This document shows positions 42,370-53,767 of a stretch of 64,000 bases of DNA, in pieces (position 1 is the stretch's first letter; each line of letters begins with the position of its first letter). The DNA lies in NCBI RefSeq assembly GCF_902167145.1, contig NC_050097.1, positions 144,299,982 through 144,363,981 of the forward strand. The letters run 5' to 3'. The stretch comes from Zea mays (Eukaryota; Streptophyta; Magnoliopsida; Poales; Poaceae). Position numbers and translations under genes: made by a program. The notes under the pieces are model-generated. The model saw nothing but the letters and a program-made list of their open reading frames with translations. It was not told the origin of the DNA and did no database searches.

Positions 42370-44935
42370 AGCCCCCGGAGGTGCTAACCTCTTCGACAAG
42401 ATGCTCAAGGAGCCGTGCCCCTACCATCAGGGGCCCGTTAAGCACACCCTTGAGGAGTGCGTCATGCTTCGACGCCACTTCCACAGGGCCGGGCCACCCG
42501 CAGAGGGTGGCAGGGCCCACGACGACGACAAAAAGGAAGATCACCAAGCAGGAGAGTTCCCCGAGGTCCGCGACTGCTTCATGATCTACGGTGGGCATGC
42601 GGCGAATGCCTCGGCTCGGCATCGCAAGCAAGAGCGCCGGGAGGTCTGCTCGGTGAAGGTGGCGGCGCCAGTCTACCTAGACTGGTCCGACAAGCCCATC
42701 ACCTTCGACCAAGCTGACCACCCCGACCATGTGCCGAGCCCGGGGAAATACCCGCTCGTCGTCGACCCCATCGTCGGCAACGTCAGGCTCACCAAGGTCC
42801 TGATGGACGGGGGCAGCTGCCTCAACATCATCTACGCCGAGACCCTCAGGCTCCTGCGTGTCGATCTGTCCTCCGTCCGAGCAGGCGCTGCGCCCTTCCA
42901 TGGGATCATTCCTGGGAAGCGCGTCCAGCCCCTCGGACGACTCGACCTTCCCGTCTGCTTCGGAACGCCCTCCAACTTCCGAAGGGAGACTTTGACGTTC
43001 GAGGTGGTCGGGTTCCGAGGAACCTACCACGCGGTACTGGGGAGGCCATGCTACGCGAAGTTCATGGCCGTCCCCAATTACACCTACCTGAAGCTCAAGA
43101 TGCCGGGCCCCAACGGGGTCATCACCGTCGGCCCCACGTACAAACACGCGTTCGAATGCGACGTGGAGTGCGTGGAGTACGCCGAGGCCCTCGCCGAGTC
43201 CGAGGCCCTCATCGCCGACCCGGAGAACCTCTCCAAAGAGGTGCCAGACGTGAAGCGTCATGCCGGCAACTTCGAGCCATCGGAGACGGTTAAGGCCGTC
43301 CCTCTCGACCCCAGTGGCGACACCTCCAAGTAGATCCGGATCGGTTCCGGGCTCGACCCCAAATAGGAAGCAGTGCTCGTCGACTTTCTCCGCGCAAACG
43401 CCGACGTCTTTGTGTGGAGTCCCTCGGACATGCCCGGCATACCGAGGGATGTCGCCGAGCACTCGCTGGATATTCGGGCCGGAGCCCGACCCGTCAAGCA
43501 GCCTCTGCGCCGATTCGACGAGGAGAAGCGCAGAGCGATAGGCGAGGAGATCCACAAGCTAATGGCAGCAGGGTTCATCAAAGAGGTATTCCATCCCGAA
43601 TGGCTTGCCAACCCTGTGCTTGTGAGAAAGAAAGGGGGGAAATGGCGGATGTGTGTAGACTACACTGGTCTCAACAAAGCATGTCCGAAGGTTCCCTACC
43701 CTCTACCTCGCATCGATCAAATCGTGGATTCCACTGCTGGGTGCGAAACCCTGTCCTTCCTCGATGCCTACTCAGGGTATCACCAAATCCGGATGAAAGA
43801 GTCCGACCAGCTCGCGACTTCTTTCATCACGCCCTTCGGCATGTACTGCTATGTCACCATGCCGTTCGGTTTGAGGAATGCGGGCGCGACGTACCAGCGG
43901 TGCATGAACCATGTGTTCGGCGAACACATCGGTCGCACAGTCGAGGCCTACGTCGATGACATCGTAGTCAAGTCAAGGAAGGCTTCCGACCTCCTCTCCG
44001 ACCTTGAAGTGACATTCCGATGTCTCAAAGCGAAAGGCGTCAAGCTCAATCCCGAGAAGTGTGTCTTCGAGGTGCCCCGGGGCATGCTCTTGGGGTTCAT
44101 CGTCTCCGAGCGAGGCATCGAAGCCAACCCGGAGAAGATCGCAGCTATCACCAGCGTGGGGCCCATCAAGGACTTAAAAGGCGTACAGAGGGTCATGGGA
44201 TGTCTCGCGGCCCTGAGCCGCTTCATCTCACGCCTCGGCGAAAGAGGTCTGCCTCTGTACCGCCTCTTAAGGAAGGCCGAGTGTTTCGCTTGGACCCCTG
44301 AGGTCGAGGAAGCTCTCGGGAACCTGAAGGCGCTCCTTACAAAGGCGCCTATCTTGGTGCCCCCAGCTGATGGAGAAGCCCTCTTGGTCTACGTCGCCGC
44401 GACCACTCAGGTGGTTAGCGCCGCGATTGTGGTCGAGAGGCAAGAAGAGGGGCATGCATTGCCCGTTCAGAGGCCAGTTTACTTCGTCAGCGAGGTACTG
44501 TCCGAAACCAAGATCCGCTACCCACAAGTTCAGAAGCTGCTGTATGCAGTGATCCTGACGAGGCGAAAGTTGCGACATTACTTCGAGTCTCATCCGGTAA
44601 CTGTGGTGTCATCCTTCCCCCTGGGGGAGATCATCCAGTGCTGAGAGGCCTCGGGCAGGATCGCAAAGTGGGCGGTGGAAATCATGGGCGAGACAATCTC
44701 GTTCGCCCCTCGGAAGGCCATCAAGTCCCAGGTATTGGCGGACTTCGTAGCCGAATGGGTCGACACCCAGCTGCCGACGGCTCCGATCCAACCGGAGCTC
44801 TGGACCATGTTTTTCGACGGGTCGCTGATGAAGACGGGAGCCGGCGCGGGCCTGCTCTTCATCTCGCCCCTCGGGAAACACTTGAGCTACGTGCTACGCC
44901 TCCATTTCCCGGCGTCCAACAATGTGGCTGAGTAA
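42370..44935 (+). pseudogene. Huck-like protease, reverse transcriptase and RNase H
   Basis: One frame holds the aspartic protease (KVLMDGGSCLNIIYAE near 42800), then a linker with TAG at 43331 and 43364. The reverse transcriptase follows from 43373: [45 protein letters not shown] and the catalytic [10 protein letters not shown] near 43950. The connection and first RNase H-like part come next ([32 protein letters not shown]). TGA at 44642 is followed in frame by EASGRIAKWAVEIMG. The second RNase H begins MFFDGSLMKTGAGAG, and a one-base insertion ends it at 44933. The TGA at 44642 occupies a position where CGA would be expected. Confidence 0.9.
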
Positions 44936-46637
44936 CGAGGCTCTGGTCAACGGGTTGCGGATCGCCATCGAGCTAGGGGTCAGACGCCTCGACGCCCGCG
45001 GTGACTCACAGCTCGTCATCGACCAAGTCATGAAGAACTCCCACTGCCGTGACCCGAAGATGGAGGCCTACTGCGATGAGGTTCGGCGCCTGGAAGACAA
45101 GTTCTACGGGCTCGAGCTCAACCACATCGCTCGGCGCTACAACGAGACTGCGGACGAGCTGGCAAAAATAGCCTCGGGGCGAACGACGGTTCCCCCGGAC
45201 GTCTTCTCCCAGGATCTGCATCAACCCTCCGTCAAGATCAACGACACACCCGAGCCTGAGGCACCCTCGGTCCAGCCCGAGGTACCCTCAGCCTAGCCCG
45301 AGGCGTCCTCGGTTCAGCCCGAGGTACCCTCGGCCCCCGAGGGCGAGGCACTGCACGTCGAGGAGGAGCAGAGCGGGGCCACGCCTGATCGAAATTGGCA
45401 GACCCCGTACCTGCAATATCTCCGCCAAGGAGAGCTACCCCTCGACCAAGCCGAGGCTCGGCGGGTAGCGCGACGCGCCAAGTCGTTCGTCTTGCTGGGC
45501 GATGAGAAAGAGCTCTACCACCGCAGCCCCTCGGGCATCCTCCAGCGATGCATCTCCATCGCCGAAGGTTAGGAACTCCTACAAGAAATACACTCGGGGG
45601 CTTGCGGCCATCATGCAGCGCCTCGAGCCCTCATCGGGAATGCTTTCCGGCAAGGCTTCTACTGGCCAACGGCGGTGGCTGACGCCACTAGAATTGTCCG
45701 CACCTGCGAAGGGTGCCAATTCTATGCGAAGCAGACCCACCTGCCCGCTCAGGCTCTACAGACGATACCCATCACCTGGCCCTTTGCTGTGTGGGGTCTG
45801 GACCTCGTCGGTCCCTTGCAGAAGGCGCCCGGGGGCTACACGCACCTGCTGGTCGCCATCGACAAATTCTCCAAGTGGATCGAGGTCCGACCCCTGAACA
45901 GCATCAGGTCCGAGCAGGCGGTGGCGTTCTTCACCAACATCATCCATCGCTTCGGGGTCCCAAACTCCATCATCACCGACAACGGCACCCAGTTCACTGG
46001 CAGAAAATTCTTGGATTTTTGCGAGGATCACCACATCCGGGTGGACTGGGCCGCCGTGGCTCATCCCATGTCGAATGGGCAAGTAGAGCGTGCCAACGGC
46101 ATGATTCTACAAGGGCTCAAGCCCCGGATTTACAACAACCTCAACAAGTTCGGCAAGCGATGGATGAAGGAACTCCCCTCGGTGGTCTGGAGCCTGAGGA
46201 CAACGCCGAGCCGAGCCACGGGTTTCACGCCGTTCTTCCTGGTCTACGGGGCCAAGGCCATCTTGCCCACTGACCTGGAATATGGCTCCCCGAGGACGAG
46301 GGCCTACAACGATCAAAGCAACCAAGCTAGCCGAGAAGAGTCGCTGGACCAGCTGGAAGAGGCTCGGGACAAGGCCTTACTACACTCGGCGCGGTACCAG
46401 CAGTCCCTGCGACGCTACCACGCCCGAGGGGTCCGGCCCCGAGACCTCCAGGTGGGCGACCTGGTGCTTCGGCTGCGGCAAGACGCCCGAGGGAGGCACA
46501 AGCTCACGCCCCCCTTGGAGGGGCCATTCGTCATCGCCAAAGTTCTGAAGCCCGGAACGTACAAGCTGGCCAACAGTCAAGGCGAGGTCTACGGCAACGC
46601 TTGGAACATCCAACAGCTACGTCGCTTCTACCCTTAA
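44922..46637 (+). pseudogene. Huck-like RNase H end and integrase
   Basis: The frame is shifted by one base from the upstream pol. It completes RNase H (RGDSQLVIDQVMKNS, RRYNETADELAKIAS) and then has a Pro/Glu-rich linker with TAG at 45294 and TAG at 45570. The integrase has the zinc-binding end CEGCQFYAKQ and the core GLDLVGPLQKAPGGYTHLLVAIDKFSKW, IITDNGTQF and SNGQVERANGMI, with the D-D-E residues visible. The C-terminal region has VGDLVLRLRQDARGRHKL and WNIQQLRRFYP, ending at TAA 46635. No chromodomain is present, so this is a Tat-type (non-chromovirus) gypsy, as expected for Huck. Confidence 0.9.
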
Positions 46638-46867
46638 GATGTTTTCAAGTTATTCATATACCTCGCACCCACGCAAAGTTTAGTCATCAAGGAAGGGTCG
46701 GCCTCGCCTCGGCAAAGCCCGACCCTCCCTCAGGGGCTAAAAGGGGGGAAACCCCCTCTGCGTTAAAATTTTCCTCGAAAAAAGATCTCTTCTGCCAGAA
46801 TGCCTTCCGTGCTTTCTGACTACTTCGAAAAGTGGATCCTGAAAACGACGGAGTACACGTAAGCAGC

Positions 46868-47755
46868 CAAGGCTGACCGAGCCGAGGGACTCCTACGCCT
46901 CCGGGATACGGATACCTCACTCATCACCTTCTGCGATAAGTAACTCGCGTTCGGATAAAGTGATTCCGCGGACCGAACAAGTCTTTACGTTCGGAAGCTC
47001 CTCTGCCGAAGCGGTCTTTCGAGCCTTCTCGACTGAGTCGGTGACAGGGCCTCATGGACGGGTGAAAGTACGCGTAAGCGGCAAGGTCGACCGAGCCGAG
47101 GGACTCCCGCGCCTCCGGGATACGGATACCTCACTCATCACCTTCTGCGAGAAGCAACTCTCGCTCGCACAAACATCCCTGTTACCGACAAAAAAGTCCA
47201 GATACTCGAAATAAGAGGAAAAGAGATGCAGCTTTACAACGCAGCGAGGGTGTGTGTTCTGGCCTCAGCGGCCGCAGAAGGCACACGCTACAGGACAATC
47301 TGATCCTGCAGGCTCGGGCCTTCACGCTGGAAGGGGGCTGTAGCACCCTCGGCATCGATGACACCTTCAGCGAGGTCCTACCCAGCCTCGGACGGCGACG
47401 CGGTCCAGGGACTTCTCCGGGAATCCGGCCCGAGCAGGCAGCTCGGCCGGTTACCCCAGGGGCCTCGGCCAACCATCCTCCGAGGGCGCCAGCCCGGTCC
47501 GAGGCCTCGGCTGATCAACTCCGGCATCGGTCCCACTGACGGACAACCCGGCTAGGCTCCAGCCAACCAGGTTTTCATTTTCGAGCCAACTCCGCCTCTG
47601 TTCGTGCTGATATCGCTACCCCTGGCCTCGGCTCGTCGCAGAGCGGCCAAGGGGTCTCTTTAACTAAGCTAGAGGAGCCTCAGACAACAAGGCCGATCGA
47701 GCCGAGGGACTCCTACGCCTCCGGGATACGGATACCTCACTCGTCACCTTGACAC
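46868..47755 (+). repeat. Three dispersed copies of a 65-80 bp box
   Basis: Copies at 46868-46945, 47081-47160 and 47689-47755 share CGAGCCGAGGGACTCC, CGCCTCCGGGATACGG and ATACCTCACTC. Spacing is 213 and about 608 bp. Their role is unknown. Confidence 0.8.
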
Positions 47756-49576
47756 GGGGCGACTCATGCTTGGTGAAGCGGTTCAGATAATCAACAGGCG
47801 AGTCTTAGTGCTCGAAAATGAGGAAAAAACACGGCTCCGTGCCAAAATTACATACATGTTCAGGCCTCGACAGCCACAATGAACAAACACACCGGCATTC
47901 AAAGTGCCATTACAAATGGAACTCCGGTTCCCCCTCCGCAGGTACGAACAACCCCACTCCATGGGGGAAGGCCTGCGGAGCAACGGAAGACCGACGAACG
48001 GCGCGCCGTCACCTGCTCCAGCAGCAGCGACGACGACGACTTCTGCTCCGGGGGGCCGAACAGCGGCAGCACTGACCTCAGGGCGGGTGCTGCTGCTAGG
48101 AGGCCCCCGCCCATGCCAAAACTCGTAAGGCAAGGACGGGCAGAAGGCCGTAGAGTTGGAGGTCAGTCCGTGGCCAGCCTTGGCTATCACACCGGCGGAA
48201 GAACCTCTTCCAGCTGCCGTGGCAGACGCCGGCGCTGCGAGCGGCTCCGAAGCCACTCGCGTCCGAAAGCCGGGCACGCTGCAGCTGCCAGGGCCACGGA
48301 CGACAACCGCTCCTCCCTCCCATCACCGAATGAAGGAGCGGGCCACCGCCCACGCAGGGGCCGACCCCAACTCGGCACACTCCCCTCCCCAGCCTTGGTG
48401 ATGAAAATCCTTGAGGCTGAGGGAGGGGGAGAGGCTACAGCTTGGCTCGCTTTCCCCCACCATCAAGCTGGAGGTCACCATCTTGGGTGACCGCCGGTGG
48501 AGGGGTGCGGCCGGGCTGCATGATGAAAATCCTTGAAGCCGAACGATGGCTGAAAGGTACCAACTCCCACGGAGTTGCGTTCCTCCAACGATGAGGCGAA
48601 AAGACGACGGGTACCCCCCATCCGGGGGCTTGGAAGGTGGAAAGACGCGACGCATAAGGGAGCGAGAAGACATGGTCGCCTTCCGAAAGGGGTCGCCCTC
48701 CTTTTAAAGGCAACTCTCCCTACGTGCGCCCCCAAACGTCACGGGCTGAGTCTTCTCCAACACGCTCCAAGGCCCTTCCCTGCGGCGCGGGGGCTGGGTC
48801 TCGCGTGTCATGCAAACCGGCTCAGAGCAGAAGAAGCCAAACCGCCGCGCGTGGTGCACACAACCGCCCAGCAGTTACAAGCGACCCCCCACTTCTGCCC
48901 AGACCAACGGGCGGAAGGGGCGGGCAGCCATGCAGGCGGCATGCAATCGCGCCAGGTGGACGCGCTTCTCCGACTCCCAACACGCCAGCATGGAGGCCCA
49001 GGCCCACGCGTCACGCAACCGGCGCGCCAGATGCTGCATGCAAGCAACTGCACCGCCACTTGCGCCACCACCGCGCCTCTTCGGTTGCGGAACCAATACC
49101 GCGACTCGAGGCGGCCCAGCGCACGACCCAGCAGCGCCAGCCTGGCGCGACGGTCAATACGGCCGAAAGTGGGCCGGCAGTAATGACGGTGGCAGGCGGG
49201 CGGGAGCAGCGGTCACGTCGTCGGCCAGACTCACGTCCCGTCCGGGGGCAGCAAGAGAACCCCCTCTCACGGCGTGAAGACAGGGCGCCCGTGATCCGTT
49301 CCTCGAACGGCTCGCGCACGCGCAACGGCCGCCCTGCCAACAACTCACCCCGTCGCATTAACTCCGCGGCGGGACAGGCGGCGCTTCTGGCAGGAGAAGC
49401 GGGCGACGCTTCGCCTTCGCCGCAATAACCGCGCCAAAAAAGGTACGCCACGTCGTTCGATTTCGTATCCTTTTCCCTTTTTCCTCTTTCTCTATCTCTT
49501 GCAACAGGGACCGGGAAAGGGGGATACCCCGAAAAGGATCTTTCCCTGTGAAGGAACCGGGCTCCGAGCCCCCCCC

Positions 49577-49790
49577 TACTGATCAGAGGTTCGAAGGCTG
49601 GCCCTCCGAGGGGTTCAACAGTCGCCTCAGATCGCGTGGGCCCTACACCCACTACTGGTCAGAGGTTCGAAGGCCGGCCCCCCGAAGGGCTCCACGACCG
49701 CCTCAGGCTACTCGGGCTCCGCGCCCATCACTGATCAGGGGTTCGAAGGCTGGCCCCCGAAGGGTTCACAGTCGCCTCAGACGCCGAGCG
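49577..49790 (+). repeat. Three tandem units of about 80 bp
   Basis: Each unit starts CTGATCAG or CTGGTCAG, then AGGTTCGAAGGC(T/C)GGCCC, then CCGAAGGGTTCA and CGCCTCAG. Confidence 0.8.
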
Positions 49791-50513
49791 AGGGATGACT
49801 AGGGGTACGTTCGATACATAACCAAGGCTCGGGCTGCGCTCCCGAGGTACCCTAGGACATTTCCGAGACCAGCGGGAGCGATCTTGTAACGGAATCCCAT
49901 CGGAGGGAGGCATCGAGCCCTCGGACCCCGTCGCCAGGGGATCGGGTCCGGCAGATCACCCGCAGGTACTTTTGGGCGTGCCTCTGGGCCCCTAGCCGAC
50001 CCCCATCGAACGGGGCACGGACGTCCACTCGGATTACCCGCTTGCAGCTCACCGGAGACACCATGTTCGGTGCCCATCGAGGGTAACATGGTGCTCTCCC
50101 CCCTCCTCCTTGCGGAAAGGCGACGTAGGGGCGTATGTAAAAAAGCCGAGTCTGTCCCTGATCGCCCTCTCGCCCTGTGCGGAGGCTCGGGGGCTGCTCT
50201 CGCAAACCCGGCTCCGGCCGAACCGTTGACAGCGTCAACATACCAGCCCGAGAACTTGGGCCCCGACCGTGCACCCGGGCTACGGCCAGTTCGCATGAGG
50301 GAACAACCAGACCAGCCGAAGCATTACGCAAGGCATTAAGACCTCGGGGGAGTGAAACCACTCCTCCGAGGTCTCGGGGGCTACACCCGGCGGGTGCGCT
50401 CGCGCGCACCCACCGGAACAAAATGCAACCGAGAAAGGCTGGTCCCCTTGCAACAAAGTGCGACGAAAGCCTCCAAGCGAGTGCTAACAGTCCCTTCGAG
50501 GCTCGGGGGCTAC

Positions 50514-52184
50514 TGTCGGGGACCATAATTAGGGGTACCCTCAAGACGCCTAATTCTCAGCTGGTAACCCCCATCAGCATAAAGCTGCAGAGGCCTGATG
50601 GGTGCGATTAAGTCAGGGATCAGTCCATACGAGCGACTCGATCACGCCTCGTCCGAGCCTAGCCTCGGGCAAGGGCAGCCGACCCCGAGGGATTTCCGTC
50701 TCGCCCGAGGCCCCCCTTTAACGGCGGACACATCTCCGGCTCGCCCGAGGCCTTGCCTTCACTAAGAAGCAACCCTGACTAAATCGCCGCGCCGACCGAC
50801 CGAGTCGCAGGAGCATTTAACGCAAAGGTAGCCTGACACCTTTATCCTGACGCGCGCCCCTCGGCAGAGCCGAAGTGACCGCCGTCACTTCGCCGCTCCA
50901 CTGACCGGTCTAACAGAAGGACAGCGCCGCCTGCGCCACTCCGACTGCAGTGCCACTTGACAGAGTGAGACTGACAGGCAGTCAGGCCCTGCCAAAGGCG
51001 CCATAGGAAACTCCGCTCCGCCCGACCCAGGGCTCGGACTCGGGCTAAGCCCCGAAGACGGCGAACTCCGCTCCGCCCGACCCAGGGCTCGGACTCGGGC
51101 TAAGCCCCGGAAGACGGCGAACTCCGCTCCGCCCGACCCAGGGCTCGGACTCGGGCTAAGCCCCGGAAGACGGTGAACTCCGCTCCGCCCGACCCAGGGC
51201 TCGGACTCGGGCTAAGCCCCGGAAGACGGCGAACTCCGCTCCGCCCGACCCAGGGCTCGGACTTAGGCTAAGCCCCGGAAGACGGCGAACTCCGCTCCGC
51301 CCGACCCAGGGCTCGGACTTGGGCTAAGCCCCGGAAGACGGCAAACTCCGCTCCGCCCGACCCAGGGCTCGGACTCCGCCCTGGCCTCTGCCGAACGACC
51401 TCCGCCTCGCCCGACCCAGGGGCTCGGGCTCGGCCTCGGCCATGGAAGACAGACTCGACCTCGGCTTCGGAGGGGCCTCCACGTCGCCCGACCTAGGGCA
51501 CAGGCCAGCCACGTCAACAGGAAGCGCCATCATCACCCTACCCCGAGCCGACTCGGGCCGCAGAAGACAAGACCGGTGTCCCATCTGGCTAGCTCCGCCA
51601 GATAGGCAATGATGGCGCCCCGCAAGCCCTGTGACGACGGCGGCTCTCAGCTCCCTTACGGAAGCAGGGGGACGTTAGCAAGGACTCGACCGCTCCAACA
51701 GCTGTCCCTCCGCCAGGCTCCATTGCTCCTCCGACAGCCACGACATCACACCAGCAGGGTGCCAAGATCTCTCCGGCTGCCACATTGGCATGTACTTAGG
51801 GCGCTAGCTCTCCTCCGCTAGACACGTAACACTCTGCTACACCCCCCATTGTACACCTGGATCCTCTCCTTACGCCTATAAAAGGAAGGACCAGTGCCCT
51901 CTTAGAGAGGGTTGGCCGCGCGGGGACAAGGACGGGACAGGCGCTCTCTTGGGGCCGCTCGCTTCCCTCACCCGCGTGGACGCTTGTAACCCCCTACTGC
52001 AAGCGCACCCGACCTGGGCGTAGGACGAACACGAAGGCCGCGGGATTTCCACCTCTCTCACGCCCGTCTCCGGCCACCTCGCTTCCCCCCTTCGCGCTCG
52101 CCCACGCGCTCGACCCATCTGGGCTGGGGCACGCGGCACACTCACTCGTCGGCTTAGGGACCCCCCGGTCTCGAAACACCGACA
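50514..52184 (+). repeat. Huck-like 3' LTR (1671 bp)
   Basis: It is 111 bp longer than the 5' LTR because the 56-bp array (51009-51385) has six full units plus one partial. It ends CACCGACA, then the ATTAT duplication. The TATA box is at 51877-51884. Confidence 0.9.
51009..51385 (+). repeat. 56-bp tandem array, six full units plus one partial
   Basis: This is the same unit as at 32309-32570 with two more copies. Units five and six carry GGACTTAGGC and GGACTTGGGC variants, showing they are distinguishable. Confidence 0.9.
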
Positions 52185-52189
52185 ATTAT

Positions 52190-52316
52190 GTTGCATGGAA
52201 TATCCATCAATCTATGATAGATGCCTTTTTATCCTTTTCTACCTTGTTATCTTACCAGGTTCCCCTATTTTAATGCATGCATTTTTGCATGTAGGCTTAT
52301 ATTCTGCTCTTTACAG
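52190..52316 (+). other. Intron-like sequence before the GT31 exon
   Basis: This is T-rich sequence after the Huck duplication, ending in CTCTTTACAG, a good splice acceptor. Together with 31740-31806 it formed one stretch before the Huck element inserted. Confidence 0.45.
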
Positions 52317-52424
52317 AAATGGCCAGAAGAGGATTATCCCATCTATGCAAATGATCCTGGATATGTTATATCATCTGAAATTATAGATTACATTGTATCG
52401 AAAATTTTAAACCATAAATTAAGG
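52317..52424 (+). pseudogene. Single intact exon of a GT31 beta-1,3-galactosyltransferase-like gene
   Basis: The exon is 108 bp, exactly 36 codons, bordered by TTTACAG and AGG|GTAACC. It reads KWPEEDYPIYANDPGYVISS then EIIDYIVSKILNHKLR. The W-P-E-E-x-Y-P-x-Y-A-N-x-P-G-Y-V-I-S-S-x-I pattern and the N-H-K-L-R end belong to plant GT31 galactosyltransferases (including hydroxyproline O-galactosyltransferases), Golgi enzymes that transfer galactose onto arabinogalactan proteins and other acceptors. It carries no stop. I find no neighbouring GT31 exon: the preceding exon should carry the DxD motif and the following one should begin LFKMEDV. It is a captured or stranded exon, or part of a gene whose other exons lie outside. 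Confidence 0.75.
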
Positions 52425-52560
52425 GTAACCTCAATTGACTGCTTCTGATTTGCATTTCATGACAAATGACATGCGCTCTCGCGCCTTTCTCTCCTCAGAA
52501 TCCCCTCTTTGTCCTTTGTTTGCGCTCCATGAGACATGTTTGGGGCCGTGCCGACATCCA
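52425..52560. other. Intron-like sequence after the exon
   Basis: This starts with the splice donor GTAACC and contains no recognisable coding sequence. The boundary with the Mutator-like element is not clear. Confidence 0.35.
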
Positions 52561-52951
52561 ACTTTTTTGTAATTTAGCCTTTTTCTGTTTTATTTTCACA
52601 AATATGTTCTTTTTAGTTTCATTTCAAAAAATGGACCCTTAGGTCGGCGTCGTTACTATTGGCGTCAACCTAACGCGTGTCGATGTCAATTGCTTTGGCA
52701 CCTAGGTCTCAGCCACGGATGATGATGTGGCGGTGTCGTGGTGCCAACGTGGCAGGTGGGTCGGCACCAATATCTATGGCGCCGACCCTCTGTACTACGT
52801 ATTGCCACGTGGTAGGGGATCGACACCAAGATCTGTGGTGCCGACCCCCTTTAAACTAGGCCGAAGTTGTTTCTAGCATCTTTTGCTCGCCCGCGCCGCC
52901 TCCTAGTCATCTGTCGTGCCGCCACCGCGCCACGTCGCAGCGCCACCTCGC

Positions 52952-53759
52952 CAGGGCGGATTTGGGCCCCAGGCCACCTGGGTCGTGGCCCGGGGCGCAA
53001 CCCAAAACTCCTCTTGTATATAGGTTTTTTCAGCCAAAAAACCTAGCTCAAAATACATTTCAGCCCAAAAATGTGGCCTAAAAGACATCCTACTTGCAGC
53101 GATTGAGCTTGACGCTTGCGACCTCCCTCAATCATGAGAACACAGGCTCTTCCAAATATTTCGCAAACTTGTGCGGCTGCGCTTCCTATGTTGCCAGCGG
53201 CACTGCCGCCTCCCTCCAGTCCTCTATCGTTCTCCACGCCTTTGGGCTCCACGGATCCGGCAAGGGCATAAGGCAGCAACCTATGAGACGGCCGGGCGAG
53301 CTCTGACTCAGGCATCTGCCACAGCCAGTCCGACCTCCGCCTCCGCCAGTCCGCCTCCATCCTCCCTGCGACCCTGCAGCAGCGCCGCGCGCGGCCTGCA
53401 CTGGCGCCACGCCACCGCCCATGCAAATCTGCCCCTGCCATTACATCTTCTCCCAAGCTATACAACTTCCTCTACCTGATTCACTTTCTTTTCTTATTCA
53501 TAGGCGAGGGCGGAGTGCCTCCCTGGCCAATGGGCAGCGACTGATTGCTGCCATGTGCCCGTGATTCTCTCCTATTGTGAGTAATTGTTCCCTAGCATAG
53601 TTCCACTGGATTGTTTTAAATGTTACAATCTCGTTCTTACATATTTATCGTCTACTAGTTCATTATTGAACTAAATCGCGAAAAATAAAAAGACGGAGTA
53701 GTACATCATTACATGTGTAGAGTGGCCTGGGGCATTAATTTTACGGAGCTCCGCCACTG
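52952..53759. mobile_element. Non-autonomous hAT-type element, 8-bp TSD CACCTC(G/A)C
   Basis: The left end is CAGGGCGGATTTGGGCCCC. The right end, complemented, is CAGTGGCGGAGCTCCG. Both continue to CCCCAGGCCAC a little further in. The flanking 8 bp are CACCTCGC (52944-52951) and CACCTCAC (53760-53767), matching at seven of eight. Eight-base duplications and CAGTGGCGG-like ends are hAT signs. No transposase is present. Removing it restores a continuous C-rich MULE leader. Confidence 0.7.
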
Positions 53760-53767
53760 CACCTCAC

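Larger units (their letters stand above)
33433..42584 (+). pseudogene. Huck-like gag, split by a copia element
   Basis: ATG 33433 (MGSLQQPLRPGTVLRFG) opens a frame that is cut by the copia insertion at 33949. Allowing for the 5-bp duplication, the same frame resumes exactly at 40636 and continues to TAG 41628. It goes on in the same frame past that stop and past TGA 41976. The retrotransposon Gag core lies near 41760-42230, with ELWLADYRPACQLGG, ARAWLEHLSPGQISNWDDL and ESLRDYIRRFSKQRTEL. A lysine-rich KKKGKKKSQ segment follows. A frameshift near 42370 hands over to the pol frame, which begins with a CPYHQGPVKHTLEEC knuckle-like motif. Both internal stops look like later decay. Confidence 0.88.
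46638..50513 (+). other. Huck-like 3' non-coding region
   Basis: This stretch of 3.9 kb lies between the integrase and the 3' LTR. Many GC-driven open frames exist on both strands, but none has recognisable domains. It contains three copies of a boxed sequence (46868, 47081, 47689), three 80-bp units near 49577-49790 and a purine-rich tract GGCTCGGGGGCTAC directly before the 3' LTR. Long 3' non-coding regions are typical of the Tat-lineage gypsy elements of grasses. Confidence 0.6.
31812..52184 (+). mobile_element. Huck-like gypsy LTR retrotransposon, TSD ATTAT, with nested copia element
   Basis: LTRs are 31812-33371 and 50514-52184, starting TGTCGGGGACCATAATTAG. ATTAT lies outside both (31807-31811, 52185-52189). 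Without the nested copia the element is about 13.7 kb, with primer site, gag, protease, reverse transcriptase, RNase H, integrase and a 3.9 kb non-coding 3' region in gypsy order. GC-rich 1.6 kb LTRs and overall size fit the maize Huck family as I know it. Seven in-frame stops and several frameshifts show it is dead. It inserted beside the GT31 exon at 52317. Confidence 0.9.

Noticed and set aside
47783..49652. Frames of 150-230 codons on both strands in the Huck 3' region
   Set aside because: Several overlap in different frames and strands, and none has a family signature. GC content explains them.
52903..53465. Frames of 60-140 codons on both strands in the hAT-type element
   Set aside because: They lie inside a non-autonomous insertion with GC-rich composition, and no transposase or gene motif was found.
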